A stretch of 64,000 bases of DNA, taken from positions 19,654,367 through 19,718,366 of the forward strand of contig JABACO010000001.1 in NCBI GenBank assembly GCA_013339895.1. Reading direction: 5' to 3'. Under the pieces are notes generated by a model. It did no database searches. It was not told where the DNA came from and worked only from the letters and a program-made list of their open reading frames with translations. Source of the DNA: Ephydatia muelleri. Lineage: Eukaryota > Porifera > Demospongiae > Spongillida > Spongillidae. The position numbers were made by a program, and so were the translations under genes. Shown in pieces: positions 1 through 11,882 of this stretch; position 1 is the first letter of the stretch, and every line of letters begins with the position of its first letter.

Positions 1-315
1 AGGTTACTAGTGAGGAGGTGAAGGATGAGATGGGGGAGATACAAGTGGAGGACACTGTAAGTAGTTATGAAGTCTGATTCATAGTAGAAAGCATGTGTAC
101 ACGTATATAACAACTTTCGAGCAAGATTGATATCCAGTTCAATAACATCCTGATCATTTCTTCTGTTGCTGATAAGGCTCGTTTGTTGTCTGTCTCGTCC
201 CCGTATGCTGCTTCATGGCTGACTGTGGTCCCTTCTGAAGGTCTCGGCCTGAGCCCTCAGTATTCCAGGTAGCAGTCAAGTGGTGGCTTGGTTTGGACAC
301 CTCTAATAGTTCCCT

Positions 316-701
316 GTGTGCCCTATGCCCAAACAATGCATTAGATCCCCTTGGTCATCATGCTACAACGTGCAAAAAAGGAAGAGACGTTGTCACCCGC
401 CACACCAGCTGCGCAATGTGTTGGCGGAGACTTGCCGTAGAGCCCACTTGAGCGTAAAGGTGGAGATGGGTAGCAATCTTACATCTGAGCATGACCATTC
501 ACACCCTGCAGACATTTGCTACCCAACTGGGCCCTTGGCAAACCAGCTGCCTTTGATATTTCAGTGACATCACCGCTAAACCCCAAAATCGTTTCAGTAG
601 CGGGATTGTCAGCTGGGGCAGCTGCCTTGTCCACTGAAGAGCGAAAGCATACTGAAAATGACCCCAAATGCAATGCTTTGGGCTGGTGTTGTGTACTGAC
701 A
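316..701 (+). pseudogene. Retroelement polyprotein C-terminal fragment, left half
   Basis: Translation gives pieces of a conserved C-terminal segment found beside reverse transcriptases in many invertebrate retroelements: a QLRNVLAETCRRAHL stretch, then HPADI, then after a one-base frame change near 515-520 a PNWALGKPAAFDISVTSPL stretch, then KHTENDPKCNALGW. The spaced acidic residues and the KPAAFD block suggest a nuclease-like domain, but the exact family is inference. The reading frame changes at least once and no upstream reverse transcriptase lies in the window, so this is a remnant. The Ginger element interrupts it at 701/702, and the same protein resumes in frame at 2786-2791. Confidence 0.5.
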
Positions 702-2785
702 TGCGAATTTTTGTCCTATACGTAAATTTTATATCCGTGGGACTAAAAGTTTTAATCCTAGGACAAAAAGTTTCAGAAACTTTTTGTCCCAGGGATAAAA
801 AGTTTCTGAAACTTTTTGTCCTATCTTGAACCTTTTGTCCTACTTGTGAGAACGTTACTACCAGAAATATTGTGTCCTACTGGGAAACTTTTTGTCTCAA
901 TAGTTGTGAGAACAGTACTCCATGGTCGAATAAACCGCTTTGTACGTAATCCCATTACACTACAATCTTCATAAGCGCTTTCATTAGAATTAGAATCGTT
1001 TTCAACAATGTGATTCTCCTGCATCGACATATGTGATTTCTGATGCTCAACTGTTGGTTTGTGCGAATATTCTATCTGTTTTGGTACCACAAAAACTTTC
1101 AAATGATCTCCATGAGCACGATCTACCTTTCCATCGTCACAACGTTTCACCAAGAAAAGGCCCTTTCCATTATCTTTCATTACTTCATAAGGGCCAAGCC
1201 ATTTCGGATCCAGAGCACCCCCTGCTCGTTTTTTGCGCCTAAAGTCCTTCTTCAATACCTTATCTCCAATGCCAAAATGAGATCCTTTGTCCCTCTTTCT
1301 GCTATAATTCCTCTTCTGTATTCTTTGGGCATCCATCACATTTCTTTTCACGTTCTCCAGAATCTCCTTTCTTGCATTGGTTAAGTATACATGACAGGAA
1401 TCCTAAAAAGTATGAAAATTCTTAAATGCGCATAATGTACATGCTGTACATATATATGCTTACACTGTCTTGCTGAGTGTCATGATTCTCATAGTCATCC
1501 AACAATGTTTTTCCTTCGTCATTAAATGACAGTTCAATAGGCAACACTGCTTTCCTTCCAAACATCACTTCGAAGGGTGAATAAAGGGAAGAAGCATGCT
1601 TTGCAGTGTTGTAGGCAAACACATGACAGTCAATGTAGACATCCCAATCTTCCTTTTTCTCATTCAAAAACTTGACAATCATGTTCTTCAAGGTTTGATT
1701 CCATCTTTCATCTAAGCCATTGGCCTAATGGTGTATGATTAATGCATGAATAAATATGTGCTGTAAAAATTATATACCTGAGGATGATAAGGTGTCGTGA
1801 ACTGCCTCTTAATACCCAACAGCTCTGTCATTTTTTGTCTAAGTTATTTCTGAATTCCTTGCCTTGGTCAGTTGTAAGCAGCTTAGGGAGTCCCATTCTC
1901 ATGAAAATCTATATAAACCCAAGAACATTCATGTAACAAACAGAATATTAATATTACGATATACATGCTTCAGCAGAGAAGCAGCAACGCCAGTAGCATG
2001 CTTACTAGGAAGGGGCACAGCATCTACCCATTTAGTGTAGTAGTCTGAAAGGGTTAGAATAAACCTATTGCCACTCGACGAAGCAGGAGTAATCGGACCA
2101 ATGAAGTCAATCCCCACATGATACCAAGGTGAATGAATAGGGACTGGGTGCAGCTCAGGTTGAGAGGAAAGTGGCTTCCCACTTGATTTCTGACAGACAT
2201 CACATACAGCAATCTGTATTAGTGTGTTAATCCCTTATGTTTAGCAAAACAACAAGTAAATACTTACCATGCTCTTCACATCACTTAGGATGCCCTTCCA
2301 CATAAACCTTTCTTTGATTCTCGCAACTGTTTTAGCGACCCCAAAATGGCCTGACGTTACGTCCACGTGACAAACCTGAGCGACCCGCATCTGCTCTTTT
2401 CGGTTCTGTACATACCTCACAGTAAGTTCCTACGCAAAACACTATGATCTAACAATGCTTCGTGGAAAGTACGCGTGTTTCTACCTGCTTTCCTCCTTTC
2501 TTCGAAGTGTAGTATAGATGGCCTTCCTTGACTGAAAATCTTTCCGCTCTTTTTCTAATCTGCCTCTTTCTCGTGTCAGAGCATCCTATTGGATAACTAT
2601 TCTGAGTCACGTATGTGTAAACATCATCCACTAAGGCATCTTCGCAAGAATCGCTCCCAGACATCGCTCTTTTCATTTCCACGTGCGTTTTTTAACGAGC
2701 GGACAAAAAATTTCAGTGCCGGATAAAAAGTTTCTGAAATATTTTGACCTAGGATAAAAAATTTTCAGGCGGACAAAAATTTTCG
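702..2785 (-). mobile_element. Ginger-type DNA transposon with Gypsy-like integrase
   Basis: The element is about 2.1 kb. It lies between two copies of TGACA (697-701 and 2786-2790), so the target duplication is four (GACA) or five bases. Removing the element and one TGACA copy restores an uninterrupted reading frame in the flanking retroelement fragment. The ends are imperfect inverted repeats: left CGAATTTTTGTCC, right reverse complement CGAAAATTTTTGTCC. Behind them are further inverted copies of a GGACAAAAAGTTTCTGAAA motif (about 754-840 and 2699-2780). It carries one intron-containing integrase gene and no reverse transcriptase, as known for Ginger elements (cut-and-paste transposons with Gypsy-related integrases, TIRs and 4-bp target duplications). 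Confidence 0.75.
821..2682 (-). CDS. Ginger transposase (DDE integrase), six exons
   Basis: Six exons on the minus strand: 2485-2682, 2268-2429, 1965-2213, 1778-1908, 1464-1724 and 821-1402. All five introns have GT-AG ends and lie in phase 0. The predicted protein is about 527 residues. It shows an H2C2 zinc-binding region (His87, His95, Cys124, Cys127), then an integrase core with D156 in GIDFIGP, D217 in TTDQGKEF and E253 in ANGLDER. The D-D(35)E spacing is intact. A basic C-terminal segment contains a KWLGPYEV block like the GPY/F region of Gypsy integrases. The start is the first Met of exon 1, MEMKRAMSGS. Exon 4 lacks one base in an A6 run (near 1829-1834), which breaks the frame between D217 and E253; this is either a real lesion or a homopolymer error. 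Cut-and-paste transposition is the inferred role. Confidence 0.8.
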
Positions 2786-2985
2786 TGACAGTACCTCTGG
2801 TTACAGAGTCGTATGGTGCTTGGGGAAAGGAAGCCATGGACTCGAGTAAGATGCTTGCCTCCCGTCTTGCCATCATATCGGGCAAACCAAAGTCAGTTGT
2901 GCTGTCTGAACTGTATAGCAGGCTCAACTTGCATCTGGTGAGGGCAAATGCGACAGCAATCCTTTCCAGGTGGCTCCCATCTTAA
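2786..2985 (+). pseudogene. Retroelement polyprotein C-terminal fragment, right half
   Basis: This continues the fragment ending at 701. It encodes VPLVTESYGAWGKEAMDSS, then SRLAIISGKPKSVVLSEL and LNLHLVRANATAILSR before a stop near 2983. The pattern LVxExYGxWGxEA followed by LxLVRANAxAI is the expected tail of the same domain. The join with the left half is seamless once the Ginger element and one target-site copy are removed. It is the ancestral empty site for dating the insertion. Confidence 0.5.
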
Positions 2986-3098
2986 ATTTTATTGAACTTC
3001 ATATGTATCATGATGTTTTAATATACTAATCAATCGTATACTAATAATATTATTTTATTATAAATAATACATTTTTTAGAATGATAGCCATGTTTATT

Positions 3099-3350
3099 AT
3101 GTGGCTCATTACAATGAAGCTGAACTACAATGAAAGCAGATCCGTCCTATTGAAGGATGAGTCTCAAGTTCTGGTGTATTGCATATGCCGAAAACCTTTT
3201 GATTCAGCAAAGTAATTGAATTATAGTGCAAGTCGTATGATAATCTTAAACTATAGGTTTGTGATCAGATGTGACTTCTGTGGGGAATGGCTGAAGAGGA
3301 AAGTAATAGAATGGAGGTTTACAAATGCCAAATTTGTACTGAACATCACA
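3099..3350 (+). pseudogene. Broken PHD zinc finger
   Basis: An exon 3099-3211 ends in VYCICRKPFDSAK, followed by a GT-AG intron (3212-3256). A second exon reads FVIRCDFCGEWLK, then after a frame change EVYKCQICTEHH. This matches the Cys pattern of a PHD finger: CxC, CxxCxxW, then a late CxxC. The central HxxC is missing, so the finger cannot fold normally. The full protein is not identifiable. PHD fingers are known in some Ginger and other transposon proteins, so a mobile origin is possible but unproven. Confidence 0.5.
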
Positions 3351-6214
3351 GTGCTACTCCATTTTACAACGAAGGTCAGAGGTATATGGTGTGTACTGCT
3401 GCTCATCTACAAGCACTTTTGCAGGTGATTCATCACATAAAATTGCCAGTGGTCACACATTACAACAAGAGGTACAATCACTTGTAGCTTGGGATTGAAA
3501 CAATAAATGCAACACAATGTCAAATGTAAGTCCATTACTTGCTCTATATGCAAATACAAGTATTGTATCGCTATAAAACTGGATGAAGTATCTATTCTTA
3601 TGCACAAATGAAGATTAAATTCTACATGCTTTCTAATAAATTTTTCATATAAATGAGCAATATTCTTTGCCATTTAATAGTTCAGTTGATATCTTGAATA
3701 TCTGCATGCCCCTTGTATAATCTATGCATTAAATTATTCATCTCATATATATTGTTGTGGCCTTCACCTAGCAGTGATTTTAGCAGCCAAGGGTATTTCT
3801 TTAGGAATGTTTTGTGTTGCAACAAACCACAGAATGCCTGACTGATTCAAATTATATACCTGTGGGTAGTGAAAGTACTAAGAATCTTGAGAAGAATGGG
3901 TTGTTTTGCACATCAAAGGCACAGTGGGATTTCCGTGTTTGCAGTGACAGAATGAATCCTTCTTGGGTTCGTGTAATGGCACGGTTTGTCGAGTTTACAT
4001 AAGTGCTGGATTTAAGAGACATTGGCTCAAAAGATGTAATCAACTTCAAAGAAATTAAACAGCTACATAAAGAAGTTTGTACTGGCCTCTTGTAGAATGT
4101 TCTGACATGGTACACAATTCTCACACATGTCATCAATTTGACATTCGGAACATTTCTCCCATTTGCAGATATTAGAAGTGTTTTACTTTCTTTAAGAACT
4201 TGACTGTGATGTAAACAAACAGGCTGCACTGTCATTGTCTCTATTAAACAAGTGTGTAGTTTGAGTTAATGTATCAATGGTAGAAAATAGAACATAAATC
4301 ACAACGTGACATTTCCAGATTGTTGTAGCTCTACTGATGAATACGTTTAACCTTGAGAGAAAGAAAGCAAGAAAAGACTTCCTTAATCACACACTAACAT
4401 CTATTTTCTGTTTACATGATTAATCATAATGTATGGTGTTAGTGAATAACCATGTTGGTTGGTTGGCAGGACCAGCTTGCTCAAATGCATTTTTAAATAT
4501 CATTATTTTAAACAGCAAGTATAATCAATACATATAACATGCAAAAAACGTAGCAATACAGCAAGTATAAGTGCTTTACAAGTTTTGTTACTCCAATTGT
4601 GCCAATTCTGTGCCTGCCAGGATAATTATTACGTCAGTATGGCCTGGATACCAGATGAGTCAACAATGCGGGGCGCTAAACACATGTGTATCTGTGTCAT
4701 TCTGATCAGACTGCCAGCTGCCTCGAAGAATAATTAAATCCTAATAGAAGCAAGTGCAGGATATTAGCTTAGAATATCAATAAGATATGTATTTAATTTT
4801 ATGAGCCCATTATAACAACATTTAGATAACCTGGAACATGTTCAGACTACCTAAGTAGCCAGAAACCCAACCTAGCACACTTTTTGCAGCCGGTGTTTCT
4901 GTGTCTGTGTATCTGACTCACAGGTCATGAAATTGTAAAGGTCATTCATTAATCAACTTTTTGAAACAGCAGTTATAGGACCGGAGTACTTTAATGAAAG
5001 AACTAGCCAAAATACATGTAACTGTGGTCTTTGTGCTATATGATGTTTGCTTCAGTACACATGATTATCTTTGCTATATCGGTGAGGACATACATGCATA
5101 AGCTCAGCCCTTGCATGACTATCAACGATTTCAATGGTATGCAGCAGAAGAAGCAATCTCTTGCAGCTGTTGAATACTAAAATGATCAACATCATGCAGT
5201 ACTAAACAATGTAAAACTGTGGATGCAGAGGTAGTGAGGGGGGAGGGAGGGGGGAAGGGAACAAGCTACCACGCTACACTGGAATTGGAATGAAGTGCCT
5301 GTGTAGCAAGCAGGTACAGACCACTCCCAGTATCGGGTATCGGTGACCTCACCTGGCCGGTAAGAATAACTCCCCTTATTCTGCACCTAGGTGCACGAGT
5401 GTACCTTACCTTACATGTATAAAGCACTCCACTCAGGTAAGGATTACTCCACTTCACTAAGAGTATTCTGCATGTAGCTATGTGCTCATGTCAGACTACA
5501 AGAGGATTGGCATGTGTTGCTACAAACAGCACTCAAAGGCACCGTTTATAACAACATTGTGATAAAGAAGATACATGAGAAATATAACAATCAATGATCA
5601 CATTGCATGTGAATGCCATGTCACTGGATGTGGATTGCAAAATGCCAATTCGGTTCACAGGAAAACCAATATCCCTGAAAGATTTGAAGCCCCGCACCCC
5701 CACTCAACTTACGGAGGAAACTTAGCATGCCTTTAGAAAAATAGGCATCTCTTAATGTAACCATTTTCCCAGAACTTTTGGCACCCCCATTTCAAAGTAG
5801 ACCTCCCTTAGCATAATGATATAAATCTAGAATGAACTTGATAAACAACAGGCATACCAGATTCCGAATCGAATGCAGATTTATTGGCCTTCCTAACCAA
5901 ACAAGAAAATTGAAGCTCATTTAATGGACTGCAACTCAATTTATCAAGGCGTGGTAAATTGTTTACTACATCCAAAATTAAGTTAACTTCATTCATACAA
6001 ATTAATGATAAAAGTGTTGGAGTAATGATGTTATACATTAAAAATGAAATAGTGACATACAGCGATGTTCATCTTTTTAATTGTTACAAAACTTTTGTTA
6101 TATACACGACTGTATAATACAGCTATGCTGCTAGTCATTTTTGGGTTCTTCATTTGTTGCAAGCTTGCTTTAGAAATGGTTTGGCTTCATTATTGTGATC
6201 TGTAATGGCCCGAA
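3351..6214. other. No confident gene
   Basis: AT-rich stretch with only short broken ORFs. A minus-strand segment at about 4080-4200 encodes a short Cys-rich string (KCSECQIDDMCENC), but it has no frame support on either side. No repeats with defined ends were recognised. Confidence 0.5.
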
Positions 6215-6220
6215 GGGGGG

Positions 6221-6255
<35 letters not shown>
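6215..6255. repeat. Poly-G tract
   Basis: About 40 bases of G with one interrupting A. It is one of a dozen long G or C runs in the window. Confidence 0.95.
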
Positions 6256-6257
<2 letters not shown>

Positions 6258-7203
6258 AAGGAGAGTGGTCATGCGGTTGGTAACTGTCCTATGACAATAA
6301 CTTTCAATGGGCTTAGACAATTCTTATAGCTATGAATTGTGTAATTGTTACGGCTTTCACATCAAAAGAAAAAGATGTGAGCCCATGAACTTGATATACT
6401 CTTTAATATATTTAACAGCTGATGTAAGCAATGTACGTGTTTGATAGATGGAGTGAAATTTGTGAATGGATGTCCAAGTCATTCAAAATCACAAGGCCTG
6501 TTCAAAAATGGAAATAAAATTGTGGAACACAGGATTTCTGTTATTAAGAAGGCTGAAGGAATGACGGATGCATGGACAACATCTTGGGTTACCACGTGCG
6601 ATTTTTTCCATGAACTGTGTACGTCATGAAACAATCAAAGACTCTTATTATTGTGTTTGGGCAGTGTGAACCAAAGATAGCATGCTAAGGGAGTATAAAG
6701 GTGGACTCAGAAAAGCTATTCCTATAAGAATAGTATGTTGTTAGGATGGTTTGTGCAAGACTCACCCACTGTTGGTGAAGGGTTAGTCAATAGTGCAGTT
6801 GCATTGCTATAATAAGGCACTGAGCATGCATAGAAAAGTAGCAGGTGAATTTCTACATGATGTTAATGCTATTTATGCAATTAAGATAGCAGGTAGTGAC
6901 ATTGTAGCCGGGGTAAGGCATCACTGAGGATACGTTAATGTATAATGCATAATACTTTTTTTCTTGTCTGTTTTAGAGCACAACATAGCGTACGTCCTTC
7001 TATTAGGATGATCCAGGTGTGAGATGATTGCAAGCCTATCAGAGGACTAGGATGGGAAAGATAGAGGATGTTGGTCAAAGCGAAGGGAGATGAGGCGGTG
7101 TTGTCTGAGATTCAATCCTTGTGGCACTGTATATGCCTTGTTTAAGGTCTGATCAAGAGCTTTTCACAACTTCCATGGTACTGTATGTCCTTTGCGTGAC
7201 GAT
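6256..7203. other. No confident gene
   Basis: Contains a 62-codon open stretch at 6441-6629 with no recognisable motif, and otherwise nothing that can be supported. Confidence 0.4.
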
Positions 7204-7256
7204 CGTGTGAATAAACAAACAAATCGTATATACCACCAACTTTCTCATAGAGAATG
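7204..7256. repeat. Isolated end of the foldback element seen at 51.7 kb
   Basis: The string CCACCAACTTTCTCATAGAG followed by AATGTTTTTA matches, with one mismatch, the right terminal repeat of the foldback element at 51704-51968. Only one end is present here, so this is a truncated copy. Confidence 0.6.
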
Positions 7257-7940
7257 TTTTTAGTTACCTGTCATTGGTAGCAGTAGGGTAGGTTATTTGT
7301 AGCAGCAGGTAGAGTGGTCCTAGTAATGACATCACCAGCAGGTTGGAGTAAAACACACCAAATGTAATGAACTTGAGGTCTGGGAAGAGTCACACGAGCT
7401 CCTGAAAGCAGATTATGAAGAGTTAAGCCCGGAGAAAGCTGTAATGAATAATTGGACTAGCACCTGTGATCATTCAGCCTACATGTATGATATTATTGCT
7501 GAGGCCTTAATGTCAGGAACTCAAATCAACTTATAATGAATTAGTTGATGTGCATTTGTGGTGTGGCGTAATGTGTAGGGTGTGGTCACAAATGTGATGT
7601 GCATGCAATGGAGAAGAGGCTGGTACTGGGAGGGGAGGAGGCTATTGGAGAAGGCTGGGAGGTCAGTCTGAAACCCCAACTTAGGACATTTACATGTAGC
7701 TCTAAGCACATTGCAAACTCACCAGGGCAGGTCATGTCTTTGGAGGTTCAATAAGAACCTAGAAGTGGATTTGTGGTTGCTATGTAAACGTTCATTTTGC
7801 ATCCCAGGAAGAGGCATGCATGTATATAAAAACAGGACTGTTGATCTAATTGCTAAGTTAGATAACTGAATGTTGTCATGGGCATGGCAATACAATTACA
7901 GCGCAAAAATCCGTAATCATTTGGTCATTATATAGACACT

Positions 7941-8020
7941 GCCTTTGGAAATTACAGTGGGAGCCTACTGCAGTGGTCGCTTACTGCCTTTGGAAATTAC
8001 AGTGGTCGCTTACTACAGTG
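7941..8020 (+). repeat. Short tandem duplication
   Basis: GCCTTTGGAAATTACAGTGG occurs twice about 45 bases apart, each copy followed by related GTCGCTTACT / GCCTACTGCAGTGG sequence. Confidence 0.7.
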
Positions 8021-8029
8021 CAACTGAAA

Positions 8030-8125
8030 AATGGCTTTTCAAAGCCCTCGCAACCAGGGCTACCAAAGGCCAGCTGGCCTGTCCAACCTGCCAGGCCGGA
8101 CCCAGCCCCAGCCTGTCAGGCCGGA
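8030..8125. repeat. Interspersed GC-rich repeat, copy 1
   Basis: Rich in GGCCAGCTGGCC, CCTGCCAGGCCGGACC and related strings. A similar segment lies inverted at about 37515-37600, and a short piece at about 8881-8912. The pattern suggests a short interspersed repeat, but no ends or promoter boxes could be defined. Confidence 0.45.
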
Positions 8126-8276
8126 CCACGCCCACTCTATGCCCCAGTACAAGTGTACAGTAATATAGCCTGTCTATCATTTTGGTGACATTTGTCTTGC
8201 AAGGCATCTTGAAGAAATTCTCTTCGGATGCATACAACAAATTCACTAAAGGCTTGTCTGTCAGCAAGAGCTGGCA

Positions 8277-8311
<35 letters not shown>

Positions 8312-8325
8312 GGGGGGGGGGGGGG
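8277..8325. repeat. Poly-G tract
   Basis: About 48 G residues with one A. Confidence 0.95.
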
Positions 8326-9259
8326 AGCAAATTATCACACCATGCATGTGCTAAATGTTTCATGGTTTTATCATGATCGACTGACTTATGTGAGGCTGAG
8401 GAGATTTAAAATACTGCTCAAGCTGCGATTCCTCATTTGGATGTTAGAACTGCTATTTTATTTTGGCACTAACTACTAAGACATCATTGTTTAGTTGGTC
8501 CGCGCCTCAGTTGTGATGCCATTCAATGTGCCTAGAAAGAGTGGAGTGTAATGGCTTGTGGCAATAATCACATGCATGCACCAGCATTAGCTGCGTACCC
8601 TCGATCTTGAACCTTGAAATGGGACTGCCAGACTGCTGATGTGCTTTGTGCATGCATATAGAATAGGTCATCAATCTATGGTTTGCTACTACTATGACTA
8701 CTATCCTTCGCAACGGCGCGAATCTCAAGCTCCTTCACTCCCTTGGAATTGTAGTCGGACAGATCCGAGGTGGAAACAGGGCTTGGGCTGCTGAGCACAG
8801 ACAGACGAATTGATGGAGATGAAATGGACTGGCAATCAAGTTACGCCATAATAATTGAAATACACAATTTTTTTAAGTTGGCCTGCCAGGTCGGCCGGAC
8901 CTTGGCCTGCATCACCTTCTGCAGCTCACTCGTAACATATGACCGGCGTGTGCCCGATAAGCCACACGAATATACTTGAAAAATCTAAAGTTTGATTACT
9001 CGTGATAAATAATTTCACTCTTTAACAATTTTACTCGTCAATGGACAAAGTGCAACCGCTCACTCGTTTATATTGTCACTCGCGTTAGTTCGAGTGAAAA
9101 GATAAAGGAGTGGCTTTTGTTTTTTGCAGTGCGTAATATTAGTTCTGTAGCGTACGTAGCAATTACATCATGCACGCACATGCGCACTTATATTAGATTC
9201 CGTGCAGATGTACGTGCACACTAAGTGAGTCTGGTGATTGAAGCTGGTCTTTGCCACAT
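8326..9259. other. No confident gene
   Basis: No coding region or bounded repeat recognised apart from the short GC-rich repeat piece near 8881-8912. Confidence 0.4.
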
Positions 9260-9277
9260 TGGTGTCAGAAGTGGGAT
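9260..9277 (+). other. Orphan primer-binding site (tRNA-Leu type)
   Basis: TGGTGTCAGAAGTGGGAT is identical to the primer-binding site of Gypsy-1 at 14474 and complementary to the 3' end of an animal tRNA-Leu. It follows ...GCCACAT, which could be an LTR end (CA) plus a short gap. No gag or pol follows, so this marks the 5' end of a lost LTR retrotransposon. Confidence 0.6.
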
Positions 9278-9933
9278 GGTCTTTGTCACAGTTCTAAGCC
9301 TCCTCCCTTATAATGATGCAACGTCCATACACACGGGATCGTTTCCGCAAAAAGGGCATGTTCTTCAAGATTTCAATTTTACTCTAGATGTCTGAAATGT
9401 CCTATATACACCATGCATTGCTTCTTACGCACTGAGAATCGGGGTATCCGTAATGGAGTTGTAAGCTCTGAATTTTTACTTAGCCATACCTTTCAACGCA
9501 AGAGTTACACTTCTATTGCATGTACTAAAGATTTTATAATGTGTACGTTAGGTTCCTATTCGCGGAAACCATCCCATATAATTTAAGTGCCGGCGATAGT
9601 AATTATTATTATTTTTTGTCTTGATTTTGGTCGAAGAATACTCAGACGTGATATTGTGAGAAACACAAGTTACATTCGAATCTTCCGCGAATATCAAATA
9701 GAAATATAAAATGAAGATGTCCGCCTTTGAACGACAATCTCTGGATATATATGTATATGTGTGTTTCAATGGGACTGCATGCAAAGTGAGACCGCGGCCA
9801 TTTATCTGTCGCTAGTGCACATCGATCTGGTCTATGAATACTAATTGCCCAGTGCTGGCGCAACCACACCAGATTGAACGGATCGATGCGGTTTTATAGC
9901 CCTGGTGCTTTAGCGCCCATGCACTGTGTCAAA

Positions 9934-10401
9934 ATGTCGGAATCCGAGCAGAAACAGAAACCGTACGTTGATATGAGTAGAAAGGAGATTGAGGCAGTCG
10001 CACCAACCGGCAAGCGCGGTTCGCTGAAAGACGGAACAGACGGCGCACACAAATTATCACACGAGTTAGCAAAGGGCATACTTGGACACACACCTGGTCC
10101 CAAGGCTACCGTTACTGCCCCCGACATCGTTGAAAAACTTCAGAGTCCGGAGAACATTCGAATTAAATCTGCTGAAGGAAATCGTAAAACTGATCGCGAA
10201 AACGATGCCGCCATTTTAGAAAAGTACGTTGCGGGAGAGAACCTTTCACCGGCAGAAGGAAGACGAGCGAATCAGGCCTACAAGGGTGGCACAGCAGTCA
10301 GTGGCGATAACGAAACGTTGCAGCACATTACGGAAAAGTTGGGCGATATGCAGGTGAGCACCGGCAAACCAGGGAGACCAACAAAGGTTAAGAATCTTTA
10401 A
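9934..10401 (+). CDS. Unrecognised hydrophilic protein, 155 aa
   Basis: A continuous ORF starting at the ATG of MSESEQKQKP. Upstream in-frame ATGs at 9886 and 9919 are alternatives. The protein is charged and rich in Lys, Glu, Gly and Ala, has no Cys after the start and no hydrophobic segment, so it is probably cytosolic or nuclear and partly disordered. A run of short charged helices (about residues 75-135) is followed by a C-terminal GKPGRPTKVK that resembles an AT-hook core. A CAG/GTGAGC string just before this tail could be a splice donor, so the last 20 residues may not be used. I do not recognise the family. No neighbour clarifies its role. Confidence 0.55.
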   Translation: MSESEQKQKPYVDMSRKEIEAVAPTGKRGSLKDGTDGAHKLSHELAKGILGHTPGPKATVTAPDIVEKLQSPENIRIKSAEGNRKTDRENDAAILEKYVAGENLSPAEGRRANQAYKGGTAVSGDNETLQHITEKLGDMQVSTGKPGRPTKVKNL

Positions 10402-11273
10402 CGAGAATTCTGTATAATGCCGAGACAGGTATAGCTTTTTTAGCGTATACAGTGTATGTGTGCAAACTTGTAAAAGTTACATTGAGATTTCATTGCACAT
10501 GTATTCTATATTGCAAGTTGAGAATGACAAATAGGATTTTTTGGTTAATTATCCGTGGATATCAAGAATAAGGGCTATCAATAATATCTACACTTGGTAA
10601 TAACTAACTAGTCCAAGGTGATATTCACTAGCGCTCAGTTGCGCCAACGGAATCTTGTTGTTCAGTATCATCTGTCATTAAATTACCAATTTAGAAGGCA
10701 AAATATGCTGTCCGTAAACAAAGTACATAAAAAGCATTTTTTCCTATCTGACCTGATTGCAGTATTCACTAGCTATTATTCTTGATTTTGGAAGGAATTT
10801 TCACTTGCGCCAACCGACTACCACTCATCCGTCACTCCCAGTATTATTAGGGCAGTTTCAGCGATTATTGACCCACAGATGTATGGATCGTTTCTGCAAA
10901 AGGAACCTATAGTGCATACTACAGTCAGCCCTCGATAAGAGCGCACCATTATTAGCGCTTTAGAAGCGCAGGATCGTATTCTAAATCATAATATGGGTAC
11001 GGTACAGGGTTCATGCACCTGCATGTAGAGGGTTTGGATAACAGGCTAAAATAGTAACACGAATAAGCCCCCCCTCCGCCCCCAACAATAAAAAATGGTT
11101 CGTGTTTAAACGTGCGCATCTCCGTAACCTCGAACGTCTCCTCAAACGTATTCAGCATTTCAGAAACAAAGATGGTACCCGTACATGTTTATGAAAAAAG
11201 ATACGCAGAAGCGTTTGCGATTACGAAGATACGGACGTTTAAACATGCACGAGCCATTTTTTATTGTTGGGGA
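10402..11273. other. No confident gene
   Basis: Intergenic. Two related segments near 11060-11105 (minus sense) and 11230-11290 (plus sense) share an AATAAAAAATGG / CCATTTTTTATTG string next to C or G runs, suggesting a small inverted duplication. Nothing else was recognised. Confidence 0.4.
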
Positions 11274-11290
11274 GGGGGGGGGGGGGGGGG
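11274..11290. repeat. Poly-G tract
   Basis: Seventeen G residues in a row. Confidence 0.9.
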
Positions 11291-11882
11291 CTTATTCTTG
11301 GTACTTTACTACATGCACTTATTCATGCATTCATACCAAATATTGTTGTATACACTGTGTACATAATTGATTGTATTCATTCACTGATAAAAAACCTCTT
11401 TTAGAAGGACAATTAAGGGCCCAAAGTATGGCAGGGCCGGGACACACGTGCATGTGGCGCTCTTAAACGGAGACAGCTGAGCCTGTACATACATCGTGTT
11501 GTACTTCTTTTGTTTTGAACACCGGATCCGTGAGAACAGGACATTTTTTTTTGTCGAACCTCCATTCAGAAAATTAGTCGGAAAAATGTTTCTCGCTACA
11601 AGAGTGGCATTTTTGGATAGCCCAACCATCGCTGAAATTGTTTATGTCATTTTTAATCTTGTAGCAAGATTGATGCTAGATCTGTATGCATTGTAAGAGA
11701 CGCGATTCGCAATTTCTCGGTCATCGCGGGGACGTAAGTACACTTTTTTCTCAAGCCCTATTCAACAAGTTTTATTTTGCTTTCATGCTTAGTTTGTTTA
11801 CCAATAGAGATCATAGCGAATAACGTTTCATAGATTTTGTACAAAACGTTAAGCCAACTAGCCTTGGTAAGTCCCCAGACCC

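Noticed and set aside
3852-4235. 127-codon minus-strand ORF and a nearby Cys-rich string
   Set aside because: The frame with cysteines is short and broken, and the long frame shows no motif.
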